A stretch of 64,000 nt of DNA from Pedococcus sp031456495 (GCF_031456495.1 NZ_JAVDUW010000003.1:752869-816868), one strand, 5' to 3'. Counted from the first letter of the stretch, positions 1-14,156 are shown. The notes: generated by a model not told the origin, from the sequence alone. A program made the numbers and translations.

Positions 1-740
1 GAGAACCACCGCGGCGACATCGCGTTGGTCACCCCGCGGGTGCCGGGGCCGGTGTTCGGCCAGCTGGTGCTGCCGGCCGCGTCGCCGGGGTAGTTGTCCT
101 CCCCGACAGCGGTCGACAGCACGGTGTCGAGCATCGCCTCCTCGTCGGCGCCGAACGCCGACGGGTCCGCCACGTAGGTCGACAGCATGACCGCGCGCGG
201 GGTGGTCGGCTCGTCGCCGGACCGGTCCTTCGCGGCGAGCCGTGCCACGAAGTCCGGGTTCACCGCGCCGGCGCCGGTGCCCGCGAAGTCCTCGGTCGTG
301 GGCGTCCCGTCCGGGTCGCGCGTGCCCCCGAACCCGTACGGCGACAGCGGCGACTCGAGCAGCAGACCCGCGAGGCGGCCGGGGTGGTCGACCGCGAGCT
401 GCATCACGACGCCGCAGCCCATCGAGTGGGCCGCGACCAGCGGCCTGCTGCCCGGTGCGAACAGCCCCTCGACGTCGAGCAGCGCCGCGACGTCGTCGGC
501 GAAGTCACGCAGGCCCCGGGTCGCGTCGACGGGCGCGGTCTGGGTGTCGCCGTAGCCACGCAGGTCCGGCGCCACCACGCGCCACGGGCCGTCGTCCCCG
601 CCGAGCTGCCCGCGGACGAACGGCTCCCAGAACGCTGCCGAGGAGCAGTTGCCGTGGACCAGCACGAGTGGGATGCCGTCCTCCGGGCCCCACACGAGGA
701 CGTTCTGCTCGATGCCGTTCGCGACGGTGCGCACGCTCAT
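1..740 (-). CDS. alpha/beta hydrolase, 3' end cut by window edge
   Basis: The frame opens at an ATG at 740 (MSVRTVANGIEQ...) and runs off the left edge after 246 codons, so the C-terminus with the catalytic His is not visible. Seen: a strand-turn HG at residues 29-30 for the oxyanion hole, and the nucleophile elbow AHSMGCG with Ser106. This is the alpha/beta-hydrolase fold; substrate cannot be told. It resembles soluble esterase or haloperoxidase-like members. It lies 81 bases upstream of the priA stop, so it follows priA in the same direction and could be read through from it. No clear ribosome binding site decides the start. Confidence 0.85.
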   Translation of the reverse strand, partial: MSVRTVANGIEQNVLVWGPEDGIPLVLVHGNCSSAAFWEPFVRGQLGGDDGPWRVVAPDLRGYGDTQTAPVDATRGLRDFADDVAALLDVEGLFAPGSRPLVAAHSMGCGVVMQLAVDHPGRLAGLLLESPLSPYGFGGTRDPDGTPTTEDFAGTGAGAVNPDFVARLAAKDRSGDEPTTPRAVMLSTYVADPSAFGADEEAMLDTVLSTAVGEDNYPGDAAGSTSWPNTGPGTRGVTNAMSPRWF

Positions 741-821
741 GGCCGAACGCTAGGCACCGGCTGGCACCCTGCGCCATGTGACGCGCAGACATGCCGTGCG
801 AACCGGTGTGTGGCGGGACGC

Positions 822-2885
822 TCAGCCGGCGAGGTCGGGCGGGTCCATCCGCAGCTGCACCCCGGCGGCCTCCTTGCGGGCGCTGCGCGAGGCGCGCACG
901 TCGGCCAGCGCCTCGGCGAGGGCCGGCGCCGCCTCGAGCGGCGCGCGCAGCAGCACCCGGGCCTCGTCCTCACCGACCGACAGCGGGCCCAGCTGCTCCA
1001 CCACGTCCTGCAGCCCGAACCGGGCCAGGTCCGTCTGGTCCACGGTGGCCCGCACCGCCCTGCGCTCGCCCGTGACGGCGGCCAGGGCGACCGTCGGCGG
1101 CAGGTGCAGCGCCGCCCGGTCGGCGAGCTCCCGGCCGGCGAACCAGGCAGGGTCCCAGCGGACGAGCGCCTCGACCACCGGCAGGGTCGTGTGGGTCGGG
1201 GCGCCGCAGAGGACCACCTGACCGCCGTCGGCGGCACCACGGGTCAGGCCCGCAGCCCCGAGCCACCGGCGCAGGGCCTCCTCGCCGGCGTCCAGGGTCG
1301 CCCGGTCGAGCGAGGCCCAGGCGTCCAGGAGCAGGGACGCGGCATACCCGCCGTCGGCCACGGGCTCGGCACCCGGAGTGGCGATGACGAGGGCGGCCGT
1401 CGCGGCGACGGTGTCGAGCACCGCGCCTGCCCCGGAGGTGTGGACGGGCACGCCCGGGAAGGCACGGCCGAGCTCCTCGGCGGTGCGCCGTGCACCGACG
1501 ACCGAGGAGCGCAGCTCGCGGCCACCGCACTCCCGGCACTCGAACCGGCCGACCCCCTTGCCGCACCAGCGGCAGGCGGGCTCGGCCCCGCGGGCGGACT
1601 GGGCCACCGGGCCGCCGCAGTGGCGGCACCGCACGGGGGCACGGCACGTCTGGCAGGCCAGCGAGGGCAGGTAGCCGCGGCGCGGCACCTGGACGAGCAC
1701 CGGCCCCGACTCCAGGGCCGCCTTGGCGGTGCGCCACGCCACCGACGGCAGGTGGGCGCTGGCCGCGGCCGGGTCCCGCTCGACGTCGAGCCCCTCGCCG
1801 GCGACCCGGACCCGGGGCACGACACCCCGCACCGACGCCGCCGCGACGGTGCGCAGCTCGTCGGCCTCGACGAGGCGCTGCACCGGCACGCTGCGGGTGA
1901 AGCCCGCACTGAGGACGGCCGCCCCCTCGATCCGGGCGCGCGCCATCAGGACCTCGCGCACGTGCGGGTACGGCGCCCTCGGCTCGTCGAGCAGGTCGTC
2001 CCCGTCGTCCCACCACGCCACCAGGCCGGGTGCGCGGACCGGGGCGAACGCGGCGGCACGGGTGCCGACGACGACCGACACGTGGCCGCGCAGCAGCTTG
2101 AGCCAGGCGGTGTAGCGCGCCTGCGGTCCCTGGTCGGCGGTCAGGCGGACGTGCCGCCCCTTGCCGAGCGCGGCGGTGAGGGCGGCGTCGACCCGCCTGA
2201 CGTCGCGGTGGTCGGGGACGACGATGACGCTGCCGCGGCCACCGGCCAGCGCCGCGGCCGCCGCGGACGCGAGGGCTGCGGGCCAGTCCTCCTCGGGTGT
2301 GCGGGCGGGCAGGGCCAGCAGGGACGCCGCAGGTGACTTCCCGGCGGCGAGGCGGGTGAGGAAGGCAGGCCCCCCGGCATACCGGCTCCAGGAGGGCACC
2401 CGGTCGGGCGGCGCGGGCAGCGGGTCGGGCTCGGGCGCCTGCTCGGCGAGGGCCTTCTCCGCTGCCGCGTGACGGGGCGGCACGGCCAGCCGCAGCACGT
2501 CGCCGAGGGTCCCGGCGTAGCGCGCGGCGACGGCCCGGCACAGGGACAGCAGCGGCGGCGTCAGCACCGGTTCGGGCGACACCACGCGGCGCAACGGGGC
2601 CAGCCGCCCGGTGTGCTCGGCCTGGGCCCGGCGCTCGACGACGAACCCGTCGAGGTCCTGGCCGGCGAACCGGACCTTGACCCGCGCGCCGGGGACGGCG
2701 TCCTGCGCCATCGCCTCGGGCACGACGTACTCGAACGGCCGGTCGAGGTGCGCCAGGCCGGTGTCGACGACCACGGCGGCGACCGGGTCGGTGGCCGCGG
2801 GCTCCTGCTCCGGCCGCACGCGCGGCACCTTGGGCAGGGCGGAGCGGATCAGCGCCAGCTGCTCCCCTGCTCCCGGTTCGGACAC
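822..2885 (-). CDS. priA: PriA, primosomal protein N' (degenerate helicase)
   Basis: 687 residues from a GTG start. PriA normally reloads the replicative helicase at stalled forks. The N-terminal 3'-DNA-binding domain is recognisable (HLDRPFEYVVPE, VKVRFAGQDLDGFVVER). A zinc module has paired CxxC motifs (CQTC, CRHC, CRWC, CREC) in the middle-C-terminal half. The helicase core is degraded: no GxGxGKT Walker A is present, and the DEEH box is replaced by a WWDDGDD stretch. This is the usual actinobacterial form, which probably lacks helicase activity but keeps a DNA-binding or scaffold role (family knowledge). It follows metK after a strong hairpin, so it probably has its own promoter or partial readthrough. 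Confidence 0.92.
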   Translation of the reverse strand: MSEPGAGEQLALIRSALPKVPRVRPEQEPAATDPVAAVVVDTGLAHLDRPFEYVVPEAMAQDAVPGARVKVRFAGQDLDGFVVERRAQAEHTGRLAPLRRVVSPEPVLTPPLLSLCRAVAARYAGTLGDVLRLAVPPRHAAAEKALAEQAPEPDPLPAPPDRVPSWSRYAGGPAFLTRLAAGKSPAASLLALPARTPEEDWPAALASAAAAALAGGRGSVIVVPDHRDVRRVDAALTAALGKGRHVRLTADQGPQARYTAWLKLLRGHVSVVVGTRAAAFAPVRAPGLVAWWDDGDDLLDEPRAPYPHVREVLMARARIEGAAVLSAGFTRSVPVQRLVEADELRTVAAASVRGVVPRVRVAGEGLDVERDPAAASAHLPSVAWRTAKAALESGPVLVQVPRRGYLPSLACQTCRAPVRCRHCGGPVAQSARGAEPACRWCGKGVGRFECRECGGRELRSSVVGARRTAEELGRAFPGVPVHTSGAGAVLDTVAATAALVIATPGAEPVADGGYAASLLLDAWASLDRATLDAGEEALRRWLGAAGLTRGAADGGQVVLCGAPTHTTLPVVEALVRWDPAWFAGRELADRAALHLPPTVALAAVTGERRAVRATVDQTDLARFGLQDVVEQLGPLSVGEDEARVLLRAPLEAAPALAEALADVRASRSARKEAAGVQLRMDPPDLAG

Positions 2886-2900
2886 AGCGGAAAACTAGTC

Positions 2901-2942
2901 GACCCGGCCGACAGCCCCGCAGGGCAGGGTGTCGGCCGGGTC
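2901..2942 (-). terminator. hairpin between metK and priA
   Basis: A perfect 13-base inverted repeat (GACCCGGCCGACA at 2901-2913 and its complement at 2930-2942) surrounds a 16-base GC-rich loop that can itself pair. It starts 24 bases after the metK stop. There is no U-tract, which is common for actinobacterial terminators. It lies directly before the priA start, so attenuation of priA is also possible. Confidence 0.7.
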
Positions 2943-2965
2943 GGCGGTACGAGGCGCCGCGGGGC

Positions 2966-4186
<1,221 letters not shown>

Positions 4187-4263
4187 TCAGGTCTCCTTCG
4201 CGCGACGACGTTTCGGGGCGCGCCGACCCGGTGGGGCCGACGACCTCGCGAGTCTAGCCGCGG

Positions 4264-5553
4264 CTACAGGATCTCCTGCACGGCGTCCCAGACTGCGGCG
4301 GCCACCTCGTCCTTGGAGGCCGGCCCCGCGTCGACGACGTGGCTGCTGCCCTGGCGCAGGATGTGCACGGTGTTCTCGTCGTGCCCGAAGGTCTTGTCGG
4401 CGCCGACCTCGTTGACGACGAGCAGGTCGCAGCCCTTGCGCACCAGCTTCTCCCGGCCGTGGTCGAGCACGCTCCCCCGGTCGTCCCCGGTCTCCGCGGC
4501 GAAGCCGACCACGACCGGGCTGGCGTCGTCGCCGCGCTCCTGCACGAGGCCGGCGAGGATGTCGGGGTTGCGGACCAGCTCGATCGTGGGGGCCGCGTCG
4601 GGGTCGGCCGGGTCGTGCGACTTCTTGATCTTGGCGTCGGCGTACCGGGCGGGCCGGAAGTCGGCGACCGCCGCGGCCATGACGACGACGTCCGCCTCGC
4701 GGGACGCCTCGAGCACGGCGTCCTGCAGCTCGAGAGCCGTCTGCACCGGAACGACCGTGACGCCGTCGGGGGCGGGCAGGGAGCTGTTCGCCGCGACGAG
4801 GACGACCTCGGCGCCGCGCCGGGCGGCCACCCGGGCCAGGGCGTAGCCCTGCTTGCCCGAGCTGCGGTTGCCCAGGAACCGCACGGGGTCCAGCGGCTCG
4901 CGGGTGCCTCCGGCGCTCACGACGACCCGGCGGCCCTCGAGCCCGTGCTGGTCGGCCGGGGTGGCCGCCGAGCGGCTGGTGTGGGCCGCGTCGGGCCCGG
5001 TGGGTGCGGCGACGCCGGGGTGGCCGTGGGCGAGGATCCGCGCGCACACGGCATACAGGTCCTCGGGCTCGGGGAGCCGGCCGGGCCCGGTGTCCGCGCC
5101 GGTGAGCCGGCCGCTGGCCGGGGGCACGACGTGCACGCCGCGCTCGGTGAGCGTCTCGACGTTGGCCTGCGTGGCCGGGTGCTCCCACATCTCGGTGTGC
5201 ATGGCCGGGGCCATGACGACGGGGCAGCGTGCCGTCAGCAGCACGTTGGTGAGCAGGTCACCCGCCAGGCCGTGGGCGGCCTTGGCGAGCAGGTCCGCGG
5301 TCGCGGGGGCGACGACGACGAGGTCGGCCTGCTTGCCCAGGCGCACGTGCGGGACCTCGTGGACGCCGGACCACACGTCGGTGTGGACCGGCTTGCCCGA
5401 CAGCGCCTCCCAGGTGGGGGCGCCGACGAACTGCAGGGCCGACGCGGTCGGCACCACGGTGACGTCGTGACCGGACTCGGTCAGCAGGCGCAGCAGCGAG
5501 CAGGCCTTGTAGGCCGCGATGCCACCGCTGACACCGAGGACGATCCGCGCCAT
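4264..5553 (-). CDS. coaBC: CoaBC, phosphopantothenoylcysteine synthetase/decarboxylase
   Basis: 429 residues; the bifunctional coenzyme A enzyme (also dfp). The N-terminal FMN decarboxylase half carries the flavin loop GVSGGIAAYKA (7-17), catalytic His69 in HVRLG, and PAMHTEMW (116-123). The C-terminal half, from about residue 205, is the CTP-dependent synthetase, with VVVSAGGTREPLDPVRFLGN at its start. Both halves look intact. It lies 34 bases downstream of rpoZ in the conserved mihF-gmk-rpoZ-coaBC-metK order. Start ATG at 5553 follows a purine-rich stretch (AGGGAG). Confidence 0.97.
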   Translation of the reverse strand: MARIVLGVSGGIAAYKACSLLRLLTESGHDVTVVPTASALQFVGAPTWEALSGKPVHTDVWSGVHEVPHVRLGKQADLVVVAPATADLLAKAAHGLAGDLLTNVLLTARCPVVMAPAMHTEMWEHPATQANVETLTERGVHVVPPASGRLTGADTGPGRLPEPEDLYAVCARILAHGHPGVAAPTGPDAAHTSRSAATPADQHGLEGRRVVVSAGGTREPLDPVRFLGNRSSGKQGYALARVAARRGAEVVLVAANSSLPAPDGVTVVPVQTALELQDAVLEASREADVVVMAAAVADFRPARYADAKIKKSHDPADPDAAPTIELVRNPDILAGLVQERGDDASPVVVGFAAETGDDRGSVLDHGREKLVRKGCDLLVVNEVGADKTFGHDENTVHILRQGSSHVVDAGPASKDEVAAAVWDAVQEIL

Positions 5554-5587
5554 CGAGGACTCCCTGCGTCGGGGGGTGGGGTCTGGC

Positions 5588-5863
5588 TCAGGCCTCGATC
5601 GGCTCGGAGGTGACCAGGCCCTCGTTGATCTCGCGCAGCGCGATGGACATGGGCTTCTCGTGCACTTGGCTGTCCACGAGCGGGCCGACGTACTCGAGCA
5701 GGCCCTCCTGGAGCTGGCTGTAGTACGCGTTGATCTGACGGGCGCGCTTGGCCGAGTAGATGACCAGGGCGTACTTGGAGTCGGCCTTGGTGAGGAGGTC
5801 GTCGATCGGCGGGTTGGTGATGCCGATGGGGTTGGCGACGGTTCCGGACACGGGGGTGCTCAC
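5588..5863 (-). CDS. rpoZ: RNA polymerase omega subunit
   Basis: 91 residues from a GTG start at 5863. Omega helps fold and assemble the beta' subunit of RNA polymerase. Seen: the family core PIDDLLTKADSKYALVIYSA, followed by KRARQINAYYSQL, then a short acidic C-terminus. The length matches actinobacterial omega. It sits 42 bases downstream of gmk, as in most bacteria, and upstream of coaBC, so the group probably forms one transcript. Confidence 0.96.
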   Translation of the reverse strand: MSTPVSGTVANPIGITNPPIDDLLTKADSKYALVIYSAKRARQINAYYSQLQEGLLEYVGPLVDSQVHEKPMSIALREINEGLVTSEPIEA

Positions 5864-5905
5864 ATCTCTGTTGTCGGGTGCAGTCGCTGTCGCGAGACAG
5901 CTCGG

Positions 5906-6490
5906 TCAGTGGGTCCGCATCAATGATACGAGTTCTTCGGCAGCCCGACGAACGTCGTCGTTGACGATCGTGACGTCGAACTCCTTCTCGGCGGCCATCT
6001 CCACCTTGGCCGTCTCCAGCCGGCGGGCGCGCTCCTCCTCGTCCTCGGTGCCCCGACCGACGAGCCGGCGCACCAGCTCGTCCCAGCTCGGGGGCGCCAG
6101 GAAGACGAACAGCGCCTCCGGCATGGTCTGGCGCACCTGGCGCGCTCCCTGCAGGTCGATCTCGAGCAGGGCCATGCGGTGCGCGGCCAGCGCCTCCTCG
6201 ACCGGGCGCCGCGGCGTGCCGTAGGAGTTCCGGCCGTGCACCACGGCGGACTCCAGCAGCTCACCGTCACGGTCCATCCGGGCGAACTCGTCGGCGTCGA
6301 CGAAGTGGTAGTGGACGCCGTCCTCCTCCCCCGGGCGGGGGCGGCGGGTGGTGGCGGAGACGCTCAGCCAGACGTCGGGGAAGTGGTCGCGGACGTATGC
6401 CGAGACGGTGCCCTTGCCGACCGCGGTGGGGCCGGCGAGGACGACGAGGCGGTGTGCCCGGTCGGTGTCCCCTGGAGCGGACCCGCTCAC
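5906..6490 (-). CDS. gmk: guanylate kinase
   Basis: 194 residues. It phosphorylates GMP to GDP using ATP. The P-loop GPTAVGKGT is at residues 20-28, followed by the GMP-binding part (SVSATTRRPRPGEEDGVHYHF) and a C-terminal helix RRAAEELVSLM. The GTG start at 6490 overlaps the mihF stop by 4 bases (GTGA), so translation is coupled to mihF. No truncation. The short extra N-terminus (MSGSAPGDTDRAHR) is variable in the family. Confidence 0.97.
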   Translation of the reverse strand: MSGSAPGDTDRAHRLVVLAGPTAVGKGTVSAYVRDHFPDVWLSVSATTRRPRPGEEDGVHYHFVDADEFARMDRDGELLESAVVHGRNSYGTPRRPVEEALAAHRMALLEIDLQGARQVRQTMPEALFVFLAPPSWDELVRRLVGRGTEDEEERARRLETAKVEMAAEKEFDVTIVNDDVRRAAEELVSLMRTH

Positions 6491-6804
6491 GCCTCGTCGA
6501 AGCGGGTGAGCAGCGCGGAGATCTGGTTCGCGCCGAGGCCACGGACGCGGCGGCTCTCGGAGATGCCGACCTCCTCCATGATCTGGCGGGCGCGGACCCG
6601 GCCGACGCCGGGCATGGACTCGAGGAGGGCGGAGACCTTCATCTTGCCCACGACCTCGTTCTCCTTGCCGTCGGCGATGACCTCCTTCAGCGACCCCTGG
6701 GCGTACTTGAGGCGGTTCTTCACCGCCGCACGCTCACGGCGGGCGACGGCGGCCTTCTCCAGGGCGGCAGCTCGCTGCTCCGGCGTCAACGGGGGAAGGG
6801 CCAC
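6487..6804 (-). CDS. mihF: mycobacterial-type integration host factor (mIHF)
   Basis: 105 residues from a GTG at 6804, preceded by AAGGAGAC at good distance; an upstream in-frame extension was rejected because it has no family similarity. The start MALPPLTPEQRAAALEKA is nearly diagnostic. The helix-hairpin-helix-like DNA-binding part MPGVGRVRARQIMEEVGI and SRRVRGLGANQISALL are intact. It is a nucleoid-associated, non-specific DNA-bending protein found only in Actinomycetota. It heads the gmk-rpoZ-coaBC-metK group, 127 bases downstream of pyrF, a gap large enough for its own promoter. Confidence 0.96.
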   Translation of the reverse strand: MALPPLTPEQRAAALEKAAVARRERAAVKNRLKYAQGSLKEVIADGKENEVVGKMKVSALLESMPGVGRVRARQIMEEVGISESRRVRGLGANQISALLTRFDEA

Positions 6805-6931
6805 GGCTGCGTCTCCTTGTGCGGACGTGCTGGTGCACGCGAGTCGGTTCGGGGGGTGGGGTGGCACTGACTCTAGCAACCGCCGGTGAAGTCTTCTCCC
6901 CGGCGCCTGCCCGGCCCGGGCCGTTGCGCCG

Positions 6932-7795
6932 TCAGCGCAGCAGCCCCGCCATCGCCTGGCTGGTCGAGCGGGCGCGGTCACGCAGCGCGGACACGTCCGG
7001 GCCCGCCGACAGGACCTCGCGGCTGCTGGCCGGCAGGACGTTCGGCAGGGCGTCGCCGAAGACCCGGCGCAGGTCCTCGCTCGTTCCTCCCTGGGCGCCG
7101 ACGCCGGGGGCCAGGAGCGGCCCGTTGACGGCGGCGAGGTCGAGCTGGAGCTCCTGGACTGCGGTGCCGACGGTGGCACCCACGACCAGCCCGACGCTGC
7201 CGAGCTCCCCCCGCTCCCCCGCCGCGGCGTTCTCGGCGGCGGCGCTGCGCACGATGCCCTCCGCCACGCTCGTGTCGCGCAGGCGGGCGTGCTGGACGCT
7301 CCGGCCCTCGGGGTTGGAGGTCAGCGCGAGGACGAAGACGCCGCGGCCGGTCTGGGCGGCCAGGTCGAGGGCGGGCCGCAGCGACTCGAAGCCGAGGTAG
7401 GGGCTCAGGGTCACGGCGTCCCCGGGCGCCACGGCGTCCTTACCGAGGAACGCCTCGGCGTACGCCGCCATGGTGCTGCCGATGTCGCCGCGCTTGGCGT
7501 CGACGAGGACGAGCGTGCCGGCCTCCTGGAGCGCCCGGGTGGCCCGCTCGAGGACGGCGACGCCGGCGGAGCCGAAGACCTCGAAGAAGGCGGACTGCGG
7601 CTTGACGACGCCCACGTGCCCCGCGAACGCCTCGACGCAGGTCTCGGTGAACCGGGTCAGGCCCTCGAGGTCGTAGGTGAGGCCCCACGACTCGACGAGG
7701 GTGCGGTGCGGGTCGATGCCTGCGCACAGCGGCCCGTAGGCGGCCGTGGCGGCCCGGAGCCGCTGGCCGAAGGTGGTCTCGCTGGTACCGCTCAT
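6932..7795 (-). CDS. pyrF: orotidine 5'-phosphate decarboxylase
   Basis: 287 residues, the longer 'type 2' form found in actinobacteria. It makes UMP from OMP, the last step of pyrimidine synthesis. Seen: GIDPH (26-30), substrate-contact Lys65, and the catalytic segment DAKRGDIGST (99-108) with Asp99, Lys101 and Asp104. Start is the ATG at 7795, one base after the pyrD stop (TGACATG). A longer in-frame extension into pyrD was rejected. It is the last gene of the pyr operon. Confidence 0.97.
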   Translation of the reverse strand: MSGTSETTFGQRLRAATAAYGPLCAGIDPHRTLVESWGLTYDLEGLTRFTETCVEAFAGHVGVVKPQSAFFEVFGSAGVAVLERATRALQEAGTLVLVDAKRGDIGSTMAAYAEAFLGKDAVAPGDAVTLSPYLGFESLRPALDLAAQTGRGVFVLALTSNPEGRSVQHARLRDTSVAEGIVRSAAAENAAAGERGELGSVGLVVGATVGTAVQELQLDLAAVNGPLLAPGVGAQGGTSEDLRRVFGDALPNVLPASSREVLSAGPDVSALRDRARSTSQAMAGLLR

Positions 7796-7796
7796 G

Positions 7797-8771
7797 TCAC
7801 GCCATCCTCTCGTGGGCGATCCCGACGACGTCCGACAGCCGGGAGAACCCCTTCTCGTGCAGCAGGTCGCGCAGCTCACGGCCGACTCGGACCGGGGCGC
7901 TGGGGTCGTTGAACGCGGCGGTTCCGACCTGCACGGCCGAGGCGCCCGCCGCGACCAGCTCGAGCGCGTCACGCCCGGTGCGGACTCCCCCGACGCCGAT
8001 GATCGGCACATCGGGCAGCCGCCCGTCGCGCATGGCGGCCCGGGTCTGCCAGACCGCGCGCACGGCGACCGGCCGGACCGCGGGGCCGGACAGGCCGCCG
8101 GTCACACCGGCGACCTGGGGGCGCAGCAGGTCGGTGTCGATGACCATGCCGAGCAGGGTGTTGATCATGGTGAGCCCGTCCGCGCCGGCCTCGACGGCCG
8201 CCTGCGCCACGGTCACGATGTCGGTGACGTCGGGCGTGAGCTTGGCGAAGATCGGGACCTCGGGCGGCAGCTGCGGGCGCACCTGCGAGACCACGTCGGC
8301 CGAGGCGGCCGGGTCGCAGGCGAAGACCAGGCCGCGGTTGGCGACGTTGGGGCAGGAGATGTTGACCTCGACGCCGACGACGGCGGCGAGGGCCTCGCTG
8401 GCGGCGAGCCGGGCCGCGACGTCCGCGAACTCGGCGCTCGTGCCGCCGGCGATCGAGACCAGCACCCGGGCGCCGTTCTCGTGCAGCCACGCCAGGTCCT
8501 GCTCGACGAAGGCGCTGATGCCGGGGCCCTGCAGGCCGATCGAGTTGAGCATCCCGGACGGCGTCTCGGCCATCCGCGGGGTGCCGCGACCGGAACGCGC
8601 GTCGGCCATGACGGACTTGGTGACGAAGGCGCCGAGCTCGCGCAGGTCGAAGAAGCGAGCGAGCTCCTTGCCGTTGGCCGCGCAGCCGGAGGCCGTCATC
8701 ATCGGGCTGGGCAGCCGCATGCCGGCGAGGTCCACCGACATGTCGACCGCGGCGGTCGTGGTGGTGGTCAT
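7797..8771 (-). CDS. pyrD: dihydroorotate dehydrogenase, class 1B catalytic subunit
   Basis: 324 residues from ATG 8771, which shares one base with the pyrK stop (TGATG). An FMN TIM-barrel enzyme oxidising dihydroorotate to orotate. Seen: the N-terminal MTASGCAANGKEL, the active-site loop VNISCPNV with Cys as catalytic base (class 1), VFAKLTPDV, and a C-terminal GVGGVRTGRDALELVAAGAS phosphate-binding segment. The N-terminal membrane helix of class 2 enzymes is absent. The adjacent pyrK supplies the electron-transfer partner, so this is a 1B, NAD-linked enzyme. Confidence 0.96.
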   Translation of the reverse strand: MTTTTTAAVDMSVDLAGMRLPSPMMTASGCAANGKELARFFDLRELGAFVTKSVMADARSGRGTPRMAETPSGMLNSIGLQGPGISAFVEQDLAWLHENGARVLVSIAGGTSAEFADVAARLAASEALAAVVGVEVNISCPNVANRGLVFACDPAASADVVSQVRPQLPPEVPIFAKLTPDVTDIVTVAQAAVEAGADGLTMINTLLGMVIDTDLLRPQVAGVTGGLSGPAVRPVAVRAVWQTRAAMRDGRLPDVPIIGVGGVRTGRDALELVAAGASAVQVGTAAFNDPSAPVRVGRELRDLLHEKGFSRLSDVVGIAHERMA

Positions 8772-9651
8772 CAGTGGCCTCCCGACCGCGGTGCGCCGAC
8801 GGCGTCGTCGGGCACCCGGCACAGCCCGTTCGAGAACGCGTCCCAGCGCACCCGGTCGCCGCGGAACACCGGTCCCTCGACGCAGGAGCGCACCATCCGG
8901 GTCAGCCCGTCGTCGCCGACCACGGGCATGACGCAGGTCATGCACACGCCCACGCCGCAGGCCATCGACTCCTCGACGGCGACGTGGGCCGTGGCGCCCT
9001 CGGCGGCCGCCACGTCGGTGATCGAGCGCAGCATCCCCATCGGGCCGCAGCCGTAGACGTTCCCGCCCCCGCCGGCGCGGCGGATCGCCTCGGGCAGCAC
9101 GTCGGACACCCAGCCGCGGGTCCCCTCGGACCCGTCGTCGGTCGTCACGGTGACGCCGTGGGCGACCTCGCGGGCCTCCTCGACCCCGAACAGCTTCGCG
9201 GCCGTGGCGGCCCCGAGGACCACCTCGACGTGGCAGCCCCGGGCGCGCAGCGACCGGGCCAGCCAGGCGAGGGGCGCGCTGCCGTAGCCGCCGCCGACGA
9301 GGACGCAGCCCACGGGCTCCTGGGGCACCGGGAACTCGCGACCGAGCGGGCCGATCACGTCGACCTCGTCGCCGGCGCGCAGGCCCGCCAGCCACTCCGT
9401 GCCGGCGCCGACGGGCGAGATGACGACGTCGACCGTGTCGGTCGCCGGGTCGGCGCGGTGGATGGAGAAGCAGCGCCGGAGCAGGTTCGCGCTCGTCGGG
9501 CCGCCGACCGCCAGGGCGACGAAGTGGCCGGGCCTGGCGTGCTCGGCCAGCCCGGGCACCTCGAAGGTGAGGTGGTGGTAGGCGCCGACACGCTCCGTGG
9601 ACACGAGCCGTCCCGTCCCCTGCACGACCCGGGTGTCCTGGGCGACGTCGC

Positions 9652-9655
<4 letters not shown>
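8771..9655 (-). CDS. pyrK: PyrK, dihydroorotate dehydrogenase electron-transfer subunit
   Basis: 294 residues. It passes electrons from PyrD-bound FMN via a [2Fe-2S] cluster and FAD to NAD+. Seen: an FAD-binding beta-barrel with RRCFSI, the pyridine-nucleotide motif CVLVGGGYGSAPL, and a C-terminal cluster site CGVGVCMTC followed by a fourth Cys in VRSCVEGPVF. The GTG start at 9655 overlaps the carB stop by 4 bases (GTGA). Somewhat longer than Gram-positive PyrK (about 260) because of N- and C-terminal tails. Confidence 0.95.
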
Positions 9656-12953
<3,298 letters not shown>

Positions 12954-12957
<4 letters not shown>

Positions 12958-14156
12958 GCGCGGTGTCCCTTCTCCTTGTGGCCCTGCATGAGGGAGATGA
13001 AGCGGTCGAACAGGTAGGCCGCGTCGTGCGGGCCTGCTGCCGCCTCGGGGTGGTACTGCACCGAGTACGCCGGCAGGTCGAGGCACTCCAGTCCCTCGAC
13101 CACGTCGTCGTTGAGGCACACGTGCGAGACCCGCACCCGCCCGTATGCCGTGCCGTCCGCGGCGTCGCTGGGCGCCTGCACGCCCTCCGGGTCGAGCGGG
13201 GCGTCGACGGCGAAGCCGTGGTTGTGCGCCGTCACCTCGACCTTGCGCGTCGACCGGTCCATGACCGGCTGGTTGATCCCGCGGTGGCCGTACTTGAGCT
13301 TGTAGGTGCCGAAGCCCAGCGCCCGGCCGAGCAGCTGGTTGCCGAAACAGATCCCGAAGAACGGGATGCGGGCTGCGAGCACCTCGCGCAGCACCGCGAC
13401 CTCGGCGTCGGCCGTGGCCGGGTCGCCGGGGCCGTTGGAGAAGAAGACGCCGTCCGGGCCGTGCTCGCCGCCCACCCGGCGCACCTGCTCGAACGTCGTG
13501 GTCGCCGGCAGGACGTGCACCTCGATGCCGTGCTGCGCCATGAGCGCCGGCGTCATCGACTTGATGCCGAGGTCGACGGCCGCGACGGTGAACCGCTTCT
13601 CCCCCACCGCGGGCACGACGTACGGCTCGCGGGTGGTGACCTCGGCCGCGAGGGCCGCACCCTGCATGAGCGGGGAGGAGACCACCTCGGCGACGAGCGA
13701 CTCGACCGGCTCGGAGGCCCGGTCCCCGGAGAAGATCCCGACCCGCATGGCGCCGCGCTCGCGCAGGTGGCGGGTCAGCGCACGGGTGTCGATGCCGCTG
13801 ATCCCGACGACACCCTGGGCCGCGAGGTCGTCCTCGAGCGACTGCTGGGAGCGCCAGTTCGAGGGCCGCAGGGCGGGGTCGCGGACGACGTAGCCGGCCA
13901 CCCAGATGCGCCGGGACTCGGGGTCCTCGTCGTTGACGCCGGTGTTGCCGACGTGCGGGGCGGTCATGACGACGACCTGGCGGTGGTAGCTCGGGTCGGT
14001 GAGGGTCTCCTGGTAGCCGGTCATGCCGGTCGAGAAGACGGCCTCGCCGACCGTGCTGCCGGTGGCGCCGTAGGCCTCGCCACGGAAGACCCGGCCGTCC
14101 TCGAGCACCAGCACGGCGTCGTCGCGGTCGAGGTCCAGCTGTGCGGCCACACTCAT
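12954..14156 (-). CDS. carA: carbamoyl-phosphate synthase small subunit
   Basis: 400 residues from ATG 14156. Class I glutamine amidotransferase that hydrolyses glutamine and channels ammonia to CarB. Seen: the N-terminal domain AVLVLEDGRVFRGEAYG, EAVFSTGMTGYQETLTDPSY, the nucleophile Cys in FFGICFGNQLLGRALG, and the His/Glu pair in VQYHPEAAAGPHD. The start overlaps the stop of the upstream membrane-protein gene by 4 bases (ATGA). Confidence 0.98.

Noticed and set aside
4187..4263. SAM riboswitch ahead of metK
   Set aside because: The gap is only 77 bases and shows no SAM-I/II/IV core or terminator; the gene is probably read from the upstream operon.
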